Source: Cyclobacteriaceae bacterium
GTDB taxonomy: Bacteria > Bacteroidota > Bacteroidia > Cytophagales > Cyclobacteriaceae
DNA: 64,000 nucleotides
Direction of reading: 5' to 3'
Assembly (NCBI GenBank): GCA_028285685.1
Contig: JANQOR010000023.1
Coordinates: 1-64,000 of the forward strand
In this document: piece after piece, positions 1-8,992 of the stretch
Layout: each line of letters starts with the position of its first letter
Numbering within the stretch: position 1 is the stretch's first letter
Made by a program: the position numbers and the translations under genes
The notes under the pieces: model-generated
Database searches by the model: none
The model's input: only the letters and a program-made list of their open reading frames with translations
What the model was told of the DNA's origin: nothing

Positions 1-2
1 TA

Positions 3-287
3 GTACAGACCGGAACGAGTGAAGATGGAAATTTCATGTCCAGTCTGGGTTTTCCGCCGATCACGGATGTCAATACAGGTGTCCTGACAGGTTCACTCGA
101 TTTCGCTACTTACGCGCACACCTTGGAGCTCACGACAGAAGAGAACTGTGTGCTGAGAATTACCGGCAATCATCAAGTCGAGCTGGAAGGTGACGAATTG
201 ATTTTGACTCCCGGTCCGGGGGCGCTTAGCTCCACCAACTGCTCCATCTTCGGCACGATTGATTTTGCAACGCTTCGCCGACAGTAG
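3..287 (+). CDS. C-terminal part of an unknown protein (5' end outside window)
   Basis: The reading frame is open from the first bases of the window through a stop at 285-287, so an ATG at 36 is probably internal and this is the tail of a longer gene. The visible 95 or so residues are rich in Thr, Gly, Leu and acidic residues with alternating hydrophobic positions, as in a beta-sheet-rich secreted domain. Two Cys are present (near NCV and NCS). I do not recognise a family. A similar look is common in Bacteroidota lipoproteins, but the N-terminus that would show it is missing. Confidence 0.5.
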   Translation, partial: VQTGTSEDGNFMSSLGFPPITDVNTGVLTGSLDFATYAHTLELTTEENCVLRITGNHQVELEGDELILTPGPGALSSTNCSIFGTIDFATLRRQ

Positions 288-393
288 CCCATTAAGTTAG
301 GCATAGCAAAAATTCATCTGGTTTTGTGTATTCATTGGAGCAACAATTCAATTGATTCGCTATTGACTACAGTGACGTTTGGGGACTTTTTGT

Positions 394-924
394 TCAGTCT
401 GTTACTACTTTCTCTAAGATAGAAGCTATGAAATCGTTGGCTTGCACTTCTTTCAACAAGTCATACTTCTTTTTTTCCTGATTTGCTTGTTGCGCTATGT
501 CAAGTTTTAATTTTTCATACTTTGTTCTAGCATCTTCATTTTTTCTTAGATAGTCCCTAAATGCCAGGTGTCGCTTAAGTTCATCGCTTTCGACATGACA
601 TGCGTAGAGATGATGGGAAATAAAATCCAGTATTTGGTGGTTTTGAGTTTCTTGATTTCGTTTGAAAACCTCACGCCCGAAGATACCTTGATCTCCAACG
701 TGATTGTACCCTATCCATTCCAACTCACTTGTTACACGGCTCAATTGTCGCGTTTCGTGATAAACAATGTCGATATCAATAATTGGTTTTGCAGCAAGCC
801 CTTCAATAGCGGTACTACCGATATGTTCAATAGTGATAGGTGAGGTTGAAAAAGTTGCAGTTAGTACTTCCTTGATTTTGTGAAAGTCCTCTTGCCATTT
901 GGGCTGGTATTCAATGATTAGCAT
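394..924 (-). CDS. GrpB / UPF0157 family nucleotidyltransferase-like protein
   Basis: A 176-residue protein of the GrpB family (nucleotidyltransferase superfamily; sometimes fused to dephospho-CoA kinase in other bacteria). The family signature HIGSTA is at residues 34-39 and is followed by KPIIDIDI at 46-53, equivalent to the GS and DxD metal-binding motifs of nucleotidyltransferases. The length is normal for a stand-alone GrpB protein. The biological substrate is not known. It starts 65 bp downstream of the DUF2071 gene on the same strand, so the two may be co-transcribed. A worn attC-like palindrome upstream of that pair raises the possibility that both arrived as integron cassettes. Confidence 0.85.
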   Translation of the reverse strand: MLIIEYQPKWQEDFHKIKEVLTATFSTSPITIEHIGSTAIEGLAAKPIIDIDIVYHETRQLSRVTSELEWIGYNHVGDQGIFGREVFKRNQETQNHQILDFISHHLYACHVESDELKRHLAFRDYLRKNEDARTKYEKLKLDIAQQANQEKKKYDLLKEVQANDFIASILEKVVTD

Positions 925-989
925 TCTAGATTATGAATGGGCTACTATAGCAAACACACAAATAAAAATACATCTGTATATATGCGTGC

Positions 990-1697
990 TTAGATGCTTT
1001 TCTTGTTTTCAACCGTAATTTCGGAGCCTTCCGCTAACATCACGGACTTTGGTTCGATTTGGTTTAGGAATGCAAAGGTGGAGCCATAGACCTCACCGAA
1101 GTTTACTATGATATCATGTTCTAAGACATCATACACCTTCCATTTTGGGTGTGTGACCTCATATTCAAACGACTCGTGATCGCTAGCTTTTGTGTAGCCC
1201 CAATAATGCTCCGTTATAAATTCCGCCTCCGAACCAGGTTTTATTTCCTTACTAGCAAGTTCTGCCCTGACTTGCAATGAATGGATGGCTCCATGAGTGC
1301 CCCACTGATACTGAACAGTCCTGTGATTCTCGTTCTCGATCCATAAATGATCCATTTTCATGGTTTGATAATGTTCCTTGTAAATGGTGTTAGCCACGAA
1401 GGTTAGTGCTGCTTTGGGAACAATTTCTTTTATGAAAACTACTCCTCTTTTCCATGATTGACCGTCAGGATATTTTACGTAAAATCGAAGGTTTACTTCT
1501 TCGAAATTCCTATGAAATGGAATAGGTATTCCAAGAAGCCTGGTATTAAGAAACATAAACCCCACCAGGCTCACATAGCAGGTGCCTTCCCAGAGGTCTA
1601 ATTCCGTTTTTGGAGGAATGTAAGAATCAAGAATGGACGGTTCAATTTCATAATTCGCAATCGCTAATTTTCTCCACTCTGCTTTAAGAAAACTCAT
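990..1697 (-). CDS. YqjF-like DUF2071 protein
   Basis: A 235-residue protein matching the DUF2071/YqjF family: an N-terminal MSFLKAEWRKLAIANY stretch, then the conserved region around LWEGTCYVSLVGFMF and RLLGIPIPFHRNFEEVNLR. The family has an acetoacetate-decarboxylase-like fold in known members, but its reaction is not established, so no function is assigned. No signal peptide or membrane segment is visible. The ATG at 1697 is immediately preceded on the minus strand by one arm of a 200-bp imperfect palindrome, a spacing like that of the cassette genes at 15-24 kb. Confidence 0.82.
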   Translation of the reverse strand: MSFLKAEWRKLAIANYEIEPSILDSYIPPKTELDLWEGTCYVSLVGFMFLNTRLLGIPIPFHRNFEEVNLRFYVKYPDGQSWKRGVVFIKEIVPKAALTFVANTIYKEHYQTMKMDHLWIENENHRTVQYQWGTHGAIHSLQVRAELASKEIKPGSEAEFITEHYWGYTKASDHESFEYEVTHPKWKVYDVLEHDIIVNFGEVYGSTFAFLNQIEPKSVMLAEGSEITVENKKSI

Positions 1698-1700
1698 TTT

Positions 1701-1916
1701 ACAATGCCAGTTGGTGCTCGGTTGACGTTCAGATATCTAAAACCTCTATTGATAAAAAACTAAGCTAGCAAAGCCATGACCTAACCACAAGATGTCAGTT
1801 CAGAAACCATGTTATAAGAGAAATAATTGATGGCAAAAAGACGTTGAGGAGGCAATGTGTTTTGTTCTCTAGTAGCATTGCGAATGCATTTCATCACAAA
1901 CTGCATTGCCAGTTTT
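1701..1916 (-). repeat. degenerate attC-like palindrome upstream of DUF2071 gene
   Basis: The ends pair imperfectly: CAATGCCAGTTGGTG near 1702-1716 against the reverse complement of CACAAACTGCATTG near 1896-1907. Inside are AACTAAGCTAGCAAAG (about 1750-1766) and GATGGCAAAAAGACGTTGAGG (about 1829-1849), both closely matching internal parts of the palindromes at 23272-23523 and 20175-20526. The site therefore belongs to the same repeat family as the cassette boundaries further on. It fills most of the gap between the divergent genes at 1697 and 1979. The outer core is GTA rather than GTT, so it may be inactive. Confidence 0.42.
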
Positions 1917-1978
1917 GTATTCAACATTAAATTGCCGATCGGATTTATCACCAGGGAAAAAGTGAGGTAGCGCTCTCA

Positions 1979-3328
1979 ATGAAACGTACACTCGTAAACT
2001 CATTACTTTTTTTAGTTCAGTTTGTTCCTCTCAAAAGGAACGGATTCATCTTCCTTGTTTTCACCCTACTTGTTTCGCTTTTTTTGCGAAATGAATATTA
2101 CGGAGAAGAATCGCAGTTTACTCCCTTTTTACTCACGTTTGCTTGGTTAATAGGGGTTTTTGCAGGACTGGTTATTGGATTTGGCCTGCTTTACACGCTA
2201 TTCTGCTGGGCCTATTTAGCGATCAAATCAAGAAAGGTAAGCATCGATTTGTCGATCGGTCTGGAGGATGGCCAAAAAGGTGTGGCAGGATTGGTTCCGG
2301 TGAAACTATCGCTATCCCGTGTGATCATGCCGATCATTGGATACCTGAAAGCATGGGTGGTTTTTGAAGATGGCAGTATGGTTGGTCCGGTCGTCATCCA
2401 TAAATTTTCGGGCGGATGGAAAGACCTTTTATTCAAAGAGGGTGAGGCAAGTCTTCATCTGACCAAGAGAGCCCAATACAATGTGAAGGGGTACATTTTT
2501 TCTTTTGAGGATTACCTACAGTTCTTTCGCTTTTCCTATTTCAAAAAATTTAAGAAAGCATTTTATCTCTATTCACAGAAGAGAGACGTTCCACCTACGG
2601 ATATTCCGCCCTCCAAGGCTCGTGAGGAACTGGAAAAAGTGAAGACAAGTAAACGAGTGGAAGGTGATTTCCTTAACTACAAGGACTTTGAATCAGGGGA
2701 CGATGTGCGTAGGATTGTTTGGAAAATTTTTGCTAAGAACAAGGAATTGGTCGTCCGCATACCTGAGATCATCAACCCCTATGCTTCACATTTGCACTTG
2801 TACGCAAGTTTCCAAAACTCGTTGTTGGGAGTTGATCGCAAATATGAAAGTGGGATGTTGGATTACTATAAAGACATCATTTACAATACCTGTATTCAAA
2901 TTGAAAAATCCGGTAGAAAAGTAGAATTTAGTATCGATCAGACGGTGGATGACAGTTTGATCGTTGATAAAAAAGATCAACTGGCATATTTCTTGAGTTG
3001 CGCAAAATGGAAAAAAGACCAATTGGTTGATCAGTTTCCTTCCAATGGGTCTGTTAGTGTTGTTTGCGTAAGTTCGCTGGTTCCCTCAGAAGAATTGGAA
3101 GAATTGATAAATAAACGCTCTGCTATTCTATTCATTATTCGAGTGTCCAACTACCTGGATCAGCAAAATTTGTTTAACTGGACGAATATGATTCTGAGAA
3201 ATGAGAATCAAAGTGAATTAGGCAAACTACGTTGGGTACTTTCTCGTCAACGTAGAAGGATCAAGCAGAATGAAAGAAAAATTGCAGAACTAGTAGAAAC
3301 CGACCTATTTCAAGGGCAACTGATATGA
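1979..3328 (+). CDS. DUF58 domain membrane protein (MoxR partner)
   Basis: A 449-residue protein with two membrane segments near residues 22-37 and 52-82, followed by a cytoplasmic or beta-rich region and the DUF58 core at about 229-262, where GDFLNYKDFESGDDVRR then WK and a final VVR match the usual YxxGDDxRxIxW...R pattern. DUF58 proteins are von Willebrand-A-like partners of MoxR AAA ATPases. Here the gene overlaps the next one by ATGA and the MoxR gene is the third in the operon, which fits that partnership. What complex it assembles or matures is not known. Confidence 0.88.
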   Translation: MKRTLVNSLLFLVQFVPLKRNGFIFLVFTLLVSLFLRNEYYGEESQFTPFLLTFAWLIGVFAGLVIGFGLLYTLFCWAYLAIKSRKVSIDLSIGLEDGQKGVAGLVPVKLSLSRVIMPIIGYLKAWVVFEDGSMVGPVVIHKFSGGWKDLLFKEGEASLHLTKRAQYNVKGYIFSFEDYLQFFRFSYFKKFKKAFYLYSQKRDVPPTDIPPSKAREELEKVKTSKRVEGDFLNYKDFESGDDVRRIVWKIFAKNKELVVRIPEIINPYASHLHLYASFQNSLLGVDRKYESGMLDYYKDIIYNTCIQIEKSGRKVEFSIDQTVDDSLIVDKKDQLAYFLSCAKWKKDQLVDQFPSNGSVSVVCVSSLVPSEELEELINKRSAILFIIRVSNYLDQQNLFNWTNMILRNENQSELGKLRWVLSRQRRRIKQNERKIAELVETDLFQGQLI

Positions 3329-5952
3329 CGATTAAGAAGAAAGGTAAAAATCTCTTTTTGGGGCTAATTCTGCTAGTCCTACCAACGCTCTTGGTCACAT
3401 TTCCACTGCTCGACTATGTGAGCGAGCACTACTCTTTGCTGTTTATAAATGCCTCATTTGTCGCAGGGCTTTTTGGAAGCGCTATGATCATCGCATTTGT
3501 CCTGCATAGCACTCGATTAAGGTTTTTCATTGTTTTTGGAGCCTTGTTAGTGCTTCTGTATTGGGTTTACCAAAGTATTGTTTTCTTTCCATTCAGTGAA
3601 TTTGATTCGTACTACATAGCCAATCGTTTCCGCATAAATGCCGTTCTGTTTGCGATCGGATGGTTTTCTGGCTTTGGAATAGCCAGGTGGCGGTATTTCC
3701 TCGTGTTTTTTTCACTGATTGTGCTTGCAGCTTCGGCCATTGCACTGTCCTCGGTTGGTGTCTATGACGCCAATCAGCTGGCCTGGCTAATAGCTCCACC
3801 GGTCTTTTACATGTTCTACGCACTTTTTGCCAAAGAGCTGCTCAATGTCATTCGACATCAAACCAGGATTAATTATGGCAAGGTCCTCATTCGCATTGGA
3901 ATGTTTTGTGCTATCCTGTTTTTGCTTTTCTGGGCTACTACACAGTTGCTTCAGACCAAGTTTAGTGAGCTGAATGAGGCACTGCAGGCGCAGAATGATG
4001 GTGAGGGAGAGGGTGGAGGTGATTCGGATGATGATGACAGCATGTTAAATCAGAATGGTGAAAATCGATTTCAATTGAAAGATTACACAGAGCTGAGGCC
4101 TCGGCTAAGGCAATCGGAGGAATTGCTTTTCACTGCCTACATGGACAATTTCCTGGAGAATGAGGTGCCAAACCCCCAGTACATCACATTGTATCACCTT
4201 AACCAGTATAATGAGGTGCTGGAACGATTTGAAGTAGATCCTGAGGGACCAGCAGACGATTTGTTCTTACCAGATCCGACGCAAATACCACAGTATTACG
4301 TGCAGGTCAATCTTGATGTGCTGGAGAACGATCGAATGGAAAAATTTATCAACCCCATTCAAAGTACGATCTACATCAATAAGCTAGATCCATCCGTGTT
4401 TGTCGCTCCCAGTACTGCCTATTCATGCCAACCCATATCGGTAGAAGCAGCATTCCGTGACCAGTACAAGTTCGCTTATAATGTCGAATCGGAAGTGTCA
4501 GGGCTTAACAGTGCGTATTTTGTCTACAATACCCGAGAGCCATCGATTCAGCAATTCCAGGAAGAGCGCTTTCGCATATTAAGAGAGATAAAAGATTACA
4601 CGGACGTACCAGAAGATTACTTCTCTTACTACACGAAAACGCCAACGGGCGGCACGTTCGATCAAATCAATGACTTATCTGCACAACTGACAAAGGATGC
4701 AAAGACACCCATCGACAAAGTGTTGGCAATAAGAGACTATTTCTTATCCAGGGACGAAAATGGCGAAGCTCGATTTGTGTACACCTTAACTCCGGGATCT
4801 CCGACGGACCCCAACATTCCGGATGCCTCACTGCTACACAATTTTTTGTTCAACACCCAAAAAGGCTACTGTACCTACTTTGCAGCTTCTTCACTTTTTA
4901 TGCTTCGATCGCAGGGGATCCCAACCAGGATGGTGGTAGGTTTTATGACGATCAACAGAAGCCACAACAACCCCGGGTGGTATTGGTTTTATGCCGATCA
5001 GGCCCATGCCTGGACGCAGGTCTATTTTCCTGAGTATGGCTGGCTTGACTTTGACATGACCATCAGTAACGAAGATGCTGCGGAAACCAGTCAACCTGAC
5101 CGTACACCCCCGCTTCCTCCCGTGGAACCTCAATTTGTGGCGAAAGGGGTTATCCAACGGTTAGATACTACCACCAAAGAGCTGGTGTTGGATGCAGACC
5201 TACTGGTGATTAAAAAAACATCGATGTCATTGGAGGAGCCGTACACGTTTGAGATGGACGCTTCCAATGCTAAAGTCATTGCGGAGTTTGATACCCTCTC
5301 ATTCAAGGACCTCAAAATTGGAGATACGGCTGTAGTCACTTCTTTTGATTTGCGTATTCAGCGAATGAGGAAGAAGGGGAGTTCAGAATCTGATTTAGAA
5401 CTAATCAACCGCCTACCTGACAACATTCAGGTTCAAGAAATTCTGATTGATCCGGTGGAAGAAGAGGATCCGTTGGCTGAGGAAGAAGAGTCGATCCAGG
5501 AGGCAGTTAACACGGGAGTTTACTATACCCTCATGATTCTTGGCCTGTTTGTACTAGCATTGCTATCGGCTCCTTTTATACACTATTCCCTCCTGAAATC
5601 AAGATTTAAAGGAAAGAAAGAAGCGAAAGGAAGAGCGATCGCGGTGTATCCACTTGTTCAATTTATCATGAATCAAATGGGTTACGGAAGAGGACCTATG
5701 ACACCAACGGTGTATGCTGAAAACACGGTCGATCCGTTGTTAGGCACCAATTTTACCGAATTAATGAAGGTGTACCTAAAAATCAAGTACAGTAAAGAGG
5801 AACTATCATCTCAAGATGAAGACGTAATAAATAATTTTTATCCTTCTTTTGAAGAAAACCTAAAAGCTGTTTTCCCAACAGGAACACGGTTTTGGAATTT
5901 CCTTAAAGTAAACCGCTGGTTTAATTATTTAATCAATTTGAACATATCCTAA
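3325..5952 (+). CDS. transglutaminase-like domain membrane protein (TgpA-like)
   Basis: An 875-residue protein with about six N-terminal membrane helices (residues 8-215), a Gly/Asp-rich acidic linker (GDSDDDDS), a large extracytoplasmic part, and one C-terminal helix near 733-757. The transglutaminase core has a visible catalytic triad: Cys516 in QKGYCTYFAAS, His561 in QAHAWTQVYF and Asp575 in GWLDFD. This is the TgpA-type layout usually encoded next to DUF58 and MoxR genes. In the family the domain is thought to act as a protease or transamidase in the periplasm; the substrate here is unknown. Start overlaps the DUF58 stop (ATGA), and MoxR follows after 11 bp, so the genes are translationally linked. 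Confidence 0.9.
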   Translation: MTIKKKGKNLFLGLILLVLPTLLVTFPLLDYVSEHYSLLFINASFVAGLFGSAMIIAFVLHSTRLRFFIVFGALLVLLYWVYQSIVFFPFSEFDSYYIANRFRINAVLFAIGWFSGFGIARWRYFLVFFSLIVLAASAIALSSVGVYDANQLAWLIAPPVFYMFYALFAKELLNVIRHQTRINYGKVLIRIGMFCAILFLLFWATTQLLQTKFSELNEALQAQNDGEGEGGGDSDDDDSMLNQNGENRFQLKDYTELRPRLRQSEELLFTAYMDNFLENEVPNPQYITLYHLNQYNEVLERFEVDPEGPADDLFLPDPTQIPQYYVQVNLDVLENDRMEKFINPIQSTIYINKLDPSVFVAPSTAYSCQPISVEAAFRDQYKFAYNVESEVSGLNSAYFVYNTREPSIQQFQEERFRILREIKDYTDVPEDYFSYYTKTPTGGTFDQINDLSAQLTKDAKTPIDKVLAIRDYFLSRDENGEARFVYTLTPGSPTDPNIPDASLLHNFLFNTQKGYCTYFAASSLFMLRSQGIPTRMVVGFMTINRSHNNPGWYWFYADQAHAWTQVYFPEYGWLDFDMTISNEDAAETSQPDRTPPLPPVEPQFVAKGVIQRLDTTTKELVLDADLLVIKKTSMSLEEPYTFEMDASNAKVIAEFDTLSFKDLKIGDTAVVTSFDLRIQRMRKKGSSESDLELINRLPDNIQVQEILIDPVEEEDPLAEEEESIQEAVNTGVYYTLMILGLFVLALLSAPFIHYSLLKSRFKGKKEAKGRAIAVYPLVQFIMNQMGYGRGPMTPTVYAENTVDPLLGTNFTELMKVYLKIKYSKEELSSQDEDVINNFYPSFEENLKAVFPTGTRFWNFLKVNRWFNYLINLNIS

Positions 5953-5963
5953 ATGCAATACAT

Positions 5964-6986
5964 ATGACTGAAGAATCATCGCAACAAGCTGTTGAGCAGC
6001 AACAAAATTCTTCCTCTGCACCCGTAGATAAACTCCTTGATAACATTGGGCATGTGATTAAAGGGCATAGTGAGCAGGTGACACAGGTAGTGACTTGCCT
6101 GATCGCCGGCGGACACATTTTGCTGGAAGACAATCCGGGAGCGGGAAAGACGGTTATGGCTAAGACGTTGGCACATTCGCTTTCTGGGGAAAAAGCGAAA
6201 TTGAATTCACATGCCGCATTTCATCGAATACAGTTCACTCCCGACCTCCTGCCAATGGACCTTCTGGGCACCCATATTTATGATGAAAAGGAAAAAGACT
6301 TTGTCTTCAAGAAAGGACCCTTGTTTACAAACGTCTTGCTCGCAGATGAAATTAACAGAGCTTCGCCGAAGGTTCAGTCTGCCTTGCTGGAATGTATGGC
6401 CGAGCAGCAAATTACGATGGGGGATCAAACCTATCCTTTGGAAAAACCCTTCTTCGTGATTGCGACGCAAAATCCTATTGAAATGGAAGGAACGTATCCA
6501 CTACCTAATGCTCAGCTGGATCGATTCTTCATGAAGATCAGTTTTGGTTATGTTCCCGAAGAAGTGGAATACAATATCTATCAGAATTACCTGGAGATTT
6601 CCAACTTTGAATCCGCAACCAATGCCGTACTGACACTTGGAGATGTGTTGTCATTGCAGGAAGAAGCAGACAGGATATTTGTTCATGACGAGCTGATTAG
6701 AGGAGTAAACAACATCATTCGTGCAACGAGAGAGAATCAGGGAATTTCGTTGGGTGCATCTGTGCGAAGTGGAATTATTCTACTGAGATGTCTCAAGGCC
6801 TATGCGCTTATCAATAAGCGATCATACGTTATTGAAGATGACTTGACTCAACTCGTTCATTCTGTTCTTCACCATAGGTTATTGTTCAAGAATAAGGGTG
6901 CAGAGGCTGAGGCGCTGAATTCAATTGTTAAAACAGAAGTGAAAAGGTTAGCAAGGCTTAAGCTATCGTTTGATGAGGCAAAGTAG
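5964..6986 (+). CDS. MoxR family AAA+ ATPase
   Basis: A 340-residue AAA+ ATPase. Walker A is EDNPGAGKT at residues 55-63, Walker B is NVLLADEIN at 123-131, followed by RASPKVQSALLECMAEQQ, the classic MoxR signature, and FFVIATQNPIEMEGTYPLP (sensor 1). The C-terminal lid domain ends at about 335. MoxR proteins act as chaperone-like ATPases that assemble or activate protein complexes with DUF58/VWA partners. The operon DUF58 - transglutaminase - MoxR - 658-aa secreted protein makes the two upstream membrane proteins the likely clients. The next gene starts 14 bp inside this one. Confidence 0.95.
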   Translation: MTEESSQQAVEQQQNSSSAPVDKLLDNIGHVIKGHSEQVTQVVTCLIAGGHILLEDNPGAGKTVMAKTLAHSLSGEKAKLNSHAAFHRIQFTPDLLPMDLLGTHIYDEKEKDFVFKKGPLFTNVLLADEINRASPKVQSALLECMAEQQITMGDQTYPLEKPFFVIATQNPIEMEGTYPLPNAQLDRFFMKISFGYVPEEVEYNIYQNYLEISNFESATNAVLTLGDVLSLQEEADRIFVHDELIRGVNNIIRATRENQGISLGASVRSGIILLRCLKAYALINKRSYVIEDDLTQLVHSVLHHRLLFKNKGAEAEALNSIVKTEVKRLARLKLSFDEAK

Positions 6987-8949
6987 TATCCGAACATATT
7001 TGTTTCTTATACCGCTCTTTTTCGTGAGTGTGTTGCAGGCGCAACGGATCGAGATTGATCGTTTGGATCGAGATTTTCGAGGTTCACTTCGAAGTAGGGA
7101 GGCCTATGAACTTTCGCAAAAACTCATACAAATTGACAGCACTTACTACACGGGTTATTTCTTTGAAGGTGTCTACCGATTCTTTAGAGCCTCAGATCTA
7201 TTGGGCTACAGACTAGCGATCAAACCACTGAAGAAAAGCCTGGAGCTGTTGGAAAAGGATTTCCCTGCTCAACTGAGACGGATCGCCGAAATACAACCTT
7301 ACATCAGTGTGTATGAGTTGCAACGCCGGTACGTCATCCTCACCGATTTCTTAAGTCGCAGTTACAGTCACGTGGGTGAACTGGACAAGAGTGTAGTGGT
7401 TGTTAGAAAATTGATTGATCGCAAGTTTGTCTATAACTGGGGATCCGAACCTTATGCTCGGCTGTCCTGGATACATCACAAGAACAGGGTATATACCAAT
7501 GAGAAATTCGCCTTTTTGAAGCCAACCATAGAAGAAAATGTTCGCCTGGCTTCTAAGTATGCGGATTCGATATTGATCACTAACCGAAGAAACTATCGCT
7601 TTATTAGCCAATACATTCCTGCAGGCTTTGATCCTACCGAGGGAAGCCATTTCCACTTCAAAGACATTGTTTATTCGTATTTGCTCAACATCGATTCTGC
7701 GGAATACTGTGCTCAAAACCTTAGGCGCTTAGATCGCCTTTCCTACAATAATTACGGGAATTTTCAATTCATACAGGCAAAATTTGATGAGGCGGAAAGG
7801 CACTACGATCGAGAACGGGGCATAGATGCCTATCAACAGAAGGAGACAAAAGAATTTGACTACATGCAGTCGGTCATCAATATTTTCAAGAACGAATTGG
7901 ATCGGGCGGAGGCAATTGTTCAAAACTCCCTAGACATTCTTGGGCCGACACCCGGATATGGGTGGACCAACATTGCCATGGCGCGAGTGCTCCACTACGC
8001 AGGAGATATTGAGGAATCCAAAGCTTACACAGATAAGGCTTCCAATTTTAAAGAGCTACATATTAACTCCACCTGGGGGAAAGTGCAGTACGACCGAAAC
8101 ACGATGCTATTCCAGTATCTGTATCACAAGCGGAAGATGAATGCAATCAAATTTCAAGACCGGTACTACTGGCTTGACTTTGATGCATTGGTGGATTTGA
8201 CCGGACATTATTTCAAAAAGGAAAATGCGCATCTACTCTTGACCAGTGAGCTCTCTTCGAATCCTGAGCGGTTTTTGGTGCTGTATAACATCTTTTCATC
8301 TGAGAACACCATCTTTTTTGACGAGGTGTGGGAACTGATCAAAAATTTTAACCCGGAATACTTCATTCAGCTATTTGAAGAGAAACTCTCTGCTGATCAA
8401 CGGGATGGCGTCCTTAAGTATTTCCACTATTACATTGCAAAATTTTACCTTGAAGACGATGATCCTGAGCGAGCAATCGAGCGGTTTGAGGTGGTTTTGA
8501 ACGATCCGACGTTGGATGAGGAATACGAAAAGCTATTGATGGCACGAGTATATGAAGGGATGAGTGAGGCCTATCTAGCGCTAGACAATGAGAGAGAGGC
8601 TGACCGCTATATGGTTGACTTTTTCGAGACCTATCCGCAGTTGGTGCCTTTTTCAGATCTCAAAATGAAAATGAAGCTAGAGACAGCTGCTTACGGAAGT
8701 AACGAAATAGCCAGCTCTATCATAGAAGACCTGGAGAATTTTGACGTGGAATGGGTGGAAGAAAATACGTGGCCTGTAGCCAAAATCTCCTTCGAGGAGG
8801 TAGACGAAGGGCTTTCTTTAAAGTACGATGTTAGTAGTGCTGATGGGCAGGAAACCTATAACTCAGGAGCATTCAAAATTAACAAGTATGAAGATCCTGC
8901 TACCGAATTAGTTTATCGACTTTTTGGGATAAAGCGAAAGTTGAAGTAG
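6973..8949 (+). CDS. secreted TPR-like protein of unknown function in the MoxR operon
   Basis: The best start is the ATG at 6973, which gives a clear signal peptide (MRQSSIRTYLFLIPLFFVSV...QAQ) and overlaps the MoxR gene by 14 bp. The mature protein is about 635 residues, mostly helical, with several TPR-like stretches (for example around YFFEGVYRFFRASDLLGYR, GELDKSVVVVRKLI, and ERAIERFEVVL). It has no enzyme motif that I recognise. Tight coupling to MoxR suggests it is a periplasmic scaffold or partner of the transglutaminase protein. I do not know a named family for it. Confidence 0.75.
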   Translation: MRQSSIRTYLFLIPLFFVSVLQAQRIEIDRLDRDFRGSLRSREAYELSQKLIQIDSTYYTGYFFEGVYRFFRASDLLGYRLAIKPLKKSLELLEKDFPAQLRRIAEIQPYISVYELQRRYVILTDFLSRSYSHVGELDKSVVVVRKLIDRKFVYNWGSEPYARLSWIHHKNRVYTNEKFAFLKPTIEENVRLASKYADSILITNRRNYRFISQYIPAGFDPTEGSHFHFKDIVYSYLLNIDSAEYCAQNLRRLDRLSYNNYGNFQFIQAKFDEAERHYDRERGIDAYQQKETKEFDYMQSVINIFKNELDRAEAIVQNSLDILGPTPGYGWTNIAMARVLHYAGDIEESKAYTDKASNFKELHINSTWGKVQYDRNTMLFQYLYHKRKMNAIKFQDRYYWLDFDALVDLTGHYFKKENAHLLLTSELSSNPERFLVLYNIFSSENTIFFDEVWELIKNFNPEYFIQLFEEKLSADQRDGVLKYFHYYIAKFYLEDDDPERAIERFEVVLNDPTLDEEYEKLLMARVYEGMSEAYLALDNEREADRYMVDFFETYPQLVPFSDLKMKMKLETAAYGSNEIASSIIEDLENFDVEWVEENTWPVAKISFEEVDEGLSLKYDVSSADGQETYNSGAFKINKYEDPATELVYRLFGIKRKLK

Positions 8950-8992
8950 CGAGGGCTTCGTCGAATTTGGTCTTACGATAGGTACAAATCGC

